Source: JAAYXU01 sp050942555
GTDB taxonomy: Bacteria > Bacillota > Clostridia > Christensenellales > UMGS416
NCBI GenBank assembly: GCA_050942555.1
Contig: JBMNNN010000100.1
Location: 1 to 7,645, forward strand
Direction: 5' to 3'
Length of the DNA: 7,645 nucleotides
Each line of letters begins with the position of its first letter. The first letter of the stretch is position 1. The notes under the pieces are model-generated. The model made no database searches. It was not told the origin of the DNA and saw only the letters and a program-made list of their open reading frames with translations. The translations under genes were made by a program, and so were the position numbers. Positions 5,871-7,645 of this stretch are shown one piece after another.

Positions 5871-6773
5871 CTATGTATTATCTTTATGATCGTGACCGGC
5901 AGGCTCCGTGCCGCCGGGTAATCCTCCTCCGAAACGCTCGCGATACCGCCGCGGCGACAGACCGGTGCGCGCCCTGAAAAGGCGGCTGAAATAGAGCGGA
6001 TCCTCGTAGCCCACGTTGCGGGCGATCTGCTTAAAATGAAGGTCGGTGCGGCGTATCATATCGGCGGCCATCCGGATGCGCAGGTCAATAAGATAGGCGC
6101 GGGGGGATACGCCTGTCGACTGGCGGAAGGCTGCGCTGAACCGGCTGGCGCTCAGATGCTCCATACAGGCCAGCTGCGCGACGGCGATGGGCTCGGCGTA
6201 ATGGCTGTGCATGTATTCGAGGGAGCGGCGTATACGATCGGCTTCGCCCGATTCGTCGGCCGGTATCCGTCGGTCCAGCGCGCGGCGCAGCTGCACGCAC
6301 AGCAGCGTCAGCCGTGCCGCGGCGGCTTCCTCGAAGCAGCTGTCCCGGAACAGGAACGGTTCAAAGAGACGCCGAAACGCGCCGGTCACCGACTCCACGT
6401 CCCCGATCTCGTACAGGCGGCCCGTTTCAAGACCGCAGCCGCCCAGCATTTGACCCGCTCCATATCCCGTGAAATGCGCCCAGTAATAGACCATCGGGCC
6501 AGGGTCCCGCTTCGCATAACGGTACGGCGTTTCGGGGGGATATATGATCATGTGGCCCGTGCGCACGATGCGCGGCACGCCATCAAGATCCATCTCGAGG
6601 GCGCCCCGGGCCATCACCATCATGTAATAATCGCGGCGGCCTGCGCGGCTGTGCGTGGTAAATGGCTCCGAAAGCGCGGTGGTTCCGGCGCAGTTGACCG
6701 TCAGATAGCGGTCGTCGACGCGTACATTGCATTCCTTGACGTCCCCGAGCCTGTAGTAGGACTGCATTTTCAT
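5871..6773 (-). CDS. AraC-family transcriptional regulator
   Basis: This 300-residue protein has the usual AraC-family size and layout. The N-terminal half (about 20-120) is a cupin-like ligand-binding domain: HSRAGRRDYYMMVMARG, then MDLDGVPRIVRTGHMIIYPPETPYRY and MVYYWAHFTG, typical of sugar-responsive members. The C-terminal half (about 180-280) carries both helix-turn-helix motifs. The first is around PIAVAQLACMEHLSASRFSA (195-214); the second is FKQIARNVGYEDPLYFSRLF (247-266), followed by the family signature RTGLSPRRYRE. Translation starts at ATG 6773, with GGGGGA about eight bases upstream. It is divergent from a sugar phosphate isomerase/epimerase gene 126 bases away and probably controls it in response to that pathway's sugar. 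The last roughly 15 residues (GGGLPGGTEPAGHDHKDNT) are partly encoded by a 28-base repeat found again just past the stop codon, so this tail is probably a late addition. Confidence 0.93.
   Translation of the reverse strand: MKMQSYYRLGDVKECNVRVDDRYLTVNCAGTTALSEPFTTHSRAGRRDYYMMVMARGALEMDLDGVPRIVRTGHMIIYPPETPYRYAKRDPGPMVYYWAHFTGYGAGQMLGGCGLETGRLYEIGDVESVTGAFRRLFEPFLFRDSCFEEAAAARLTLLCVQLRRALDRRIPADESGEADRIRRSLEYMHSHYAEPIAVAQLACMEHLSASRFSAAFRQSTGVSPRAYLIDLRIRMAADMIRRTDLHFKQIARNVGYEDPLYFSRLFRARTGLSPRRYRERFGGGLPGGTEPAGHDHKDNT
5897..5924. repeat. 28-bp direct repeat, copy 2 (inside the araC 3' end)
   Basis: This copy is identical to 5836-5863 and lies within the coding sequence. On the - strand it encodes most of the glycine- and proline-rich piece GLPGGTEPAG near the C-terminus of the AraC regulator. 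The core CGGCA/TGCCG is self-complementary. Confidence 0.85.
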
Positions 6774-6828
6774 GCTTGGATTCCCCCGGCATCGCAGTCG
6801 TTTCGTCCATGTTTACAGTCAATGAGTT

Positions 6829-6888
6829 TATACCTTCGATCGTATATATAGGGTATACTAATTCCTGTGGGAATGCAAGTATGGTATA
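6829..6888. promoter_or_regulatory. Divergent control region with GGTATA repeats
   Basis: GGTATA occurs at 6852-6857 and 6883-6888 in direct orientation (31 bases apart), and inverted as TATACC at 6829-6834. A 5-base inverted repeat ATTCC-TGTG-GGAAT lies at 6861-6874. TATACT (6854-6859) is a good -10 box for the + strand isomerase gene, but no matching -35 box is seen at 16-18 bases, which would suit activator-dependent transcription. On the - strand TATAAA (6827-6832) is a possible -10 for araC. Binding by the neighbouring AraC protein is inference. Confidence 0.5.
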
Positions 6889-6893
6889 GGAGG
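6888..6893 (+). promoter_or_regulatory. Ribosome binding site of the isomerase/epimerase gene
   Basis: A perfect AGGAGG ends six bases before ATG 6900, which fixes the start of this right-edge gene. Confidence 0.85.
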
Positions 6894-6899
6894 CACACG

Positions 6900-7645
6900 A
6901 TGAAAAAGGCGATCAACGCGTGGTCGGTTCCGCCCGGGGAATCGTTTGAGGCGATGTTCGAATCGGTGTCGGAAGCGGGATTTGACGCGATTGAACTGAA
7001 TGTCGACCGCGAAGGGCATTCGGCGCACAGCCTGCCCCTTGCTCCCCGGCTGGATCTTTGCGCTCTGATACGCGAGCTTTCGCAAAAATACAATCTTCCG
7101 GTTTGCTCGATCTCCACATCGCTTTACGGGGGCACGCTGGGGTCGCCCGACCAGGCGTCGCGGGATAGGGCGAAGCGCTTGCTGTCAAGCCAACTGGAGT
7201 GGGCTGCCGCGCTGGGCGCGGGCGCGATACTGGCGGTGCCCGGGGGCATCGGCGACGATGTGTCCATCGCCCGTGCGTGGGAGGTTGCAGCGCAGGGGCT
7301 GCGCGACATGCTTGCGACGATCGCTGACTCGGGCGTGCGCGTGGGCCTTGAAAACGTATGGAACGGGTTCTTCACATCTCCGATGGAAATGGCCCGGTTT
7401 ATCGACGAGCTGGGCAGCCCGGCTGTCGGCGCATACTTCGACGTGGGCAACGTGGCGGTGCTGTCGCCTCCCGAGTACTGGATAGAAATACTGGGCGCGC
7501 GCATCGTGCGGGTCCATGTCAAGGATTTCCTCCGGGCCGGCGGATACCGTGGCTATTTTGTCAATTTGCTGGAGGGCTCGATCCGCTGGGACCGGGTCGT
7601 CGCGTCGCTGCGCGCCGCCGGATTCGACGGCTGTTTGACGGCGGA
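6900..7645 (+). CDS. Sugar phosphate isomerase/epimerase (TIM barrel), cut by window end
   Basis: The first 248 residues of a xylose-isomerase-like TIM-barrel protein (AP endonuclease family 2 superfamily) are visible, and the frame is open at the window edge. Strand-helix repeats run through FDAIELNVD (28-36), LPVCSISTSLYGG (66-78), LGAGAILAVPGG (105-116), VRVGLENVWN (146-155), VGAYFDVGNV (176-185), ARIVRVHVKDF (200-210) and LLEGSIRWDRV (223-233). E151, D181, H206 and E225 sit where this family binds its divalent metal. Members interconvert keto- and aldo-sugars or epimerise sugar phosphates (for example L-ribulose- or L-xylulose-5-phosphate 3-epimerases and hydroxypyruvate isomerases). The exact substrate cannot be told. 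Some 25-40 residues are probably missing at the C-terminus. Divergence from an AraC regulator suggests an inducible sugar-catabolism operon continuing to the right. Confidence 0.9.
   Translation, partial: MKKAINAWSVPPGESFEAMFESVSEAGFDAIELNVDREGHSAHSLPLAPRLDLCALIRELSQKYNLPVCSISTSLYGGTLGSPDQASRDRAKRLLSSQLEWAAALGAGAILAVPGGIGDDVSIARAWEVAAQGLRDMLATIADSGVRVGLENVWNGFFTSPMEMARFIDELGSPAVGAYFDVGNVAVLSPPEYWIEILGARIVRVHVKDFLRAGGYRGYFVNLLEGSIRWDRVVASLRAAGFDGCLTA

Noticed and set aside
5836..5924. CRISPR array made of the 28-base repeats
   Set aside because: There are only two copies, one lies inside a coding gene, the 33-base spacer includes a stop codon and gene end, and no cas genes are present.

Overview
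This window looks like a chromosomal segment from a GC-rich Gram-positive anaerobe of the Bacillota, most likely class Clostridia. The basis is a sortase-type cell-wall anchor, a DegV-family protein, LacI and AraC sugar-type regulators, strong AGGAGG-like ribosome sites and several TTG or GTG starts. The species cannot be named from the sequence. I found no rRNA, tRNA, CRISPR array, transposase or phage gene.

Layout. The + strand begins with the 3' end of a surface protein gene (1-774): two tandem immunoglobulin-like repeats, an NPVTG sorting motif, a membrane helix and an arginine-rich tail. A strong hairpin terminator follows at 799-830. From about 860 to 6773 all genes are on the - strand. 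In transcription order (right to left) they are an AraC-family regulator (5871-6773), a DegV-family lipid-binding protein (4817-5683), a LacI-family repressor (3578-4561), a two-helix membrane protein (2926-3417), a small universal-stress-like protein (2503-2898) and a membrane-embedded M28 metallopeptidase (863-2197). At the right edge a + strand gene (from 6900, cut by the window end) encodes a TIM-barrel sugar phosphate isomerase/epimerase. It is divergent from the AraC gene, and the AraC protein is its likely regulator.

Units. The membrane protein and the stress-like protein are 27 bases apart and share a promoter at 3473-3501, so they probably form an operon. lacI and degV each have a convincing promoter of their own (4621-4649 and 5732-5760). 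lacI also has an operator-like palindrome between its promoter and ribosome site, which suggests autoregulation.

The most notable points are: (1) degV carries a frameshift at about 4999, and the two frames stop only 5 bases apart, so the gene looks full length although its last fifth is scrambled; (2) a perfect 28-base direct repeat with palindromic content spans the 3' end of araC and the bases after its stop codon; (3) the M28 peptidase has two membrane helices inserted inside its catalytic domain; (4) GGTATA-type repeats lie in the araC/isomerase divergent promoter region. I see no clearly new multi-gene system; most of the window is ordinary sugar-regulation and housekeeping content.
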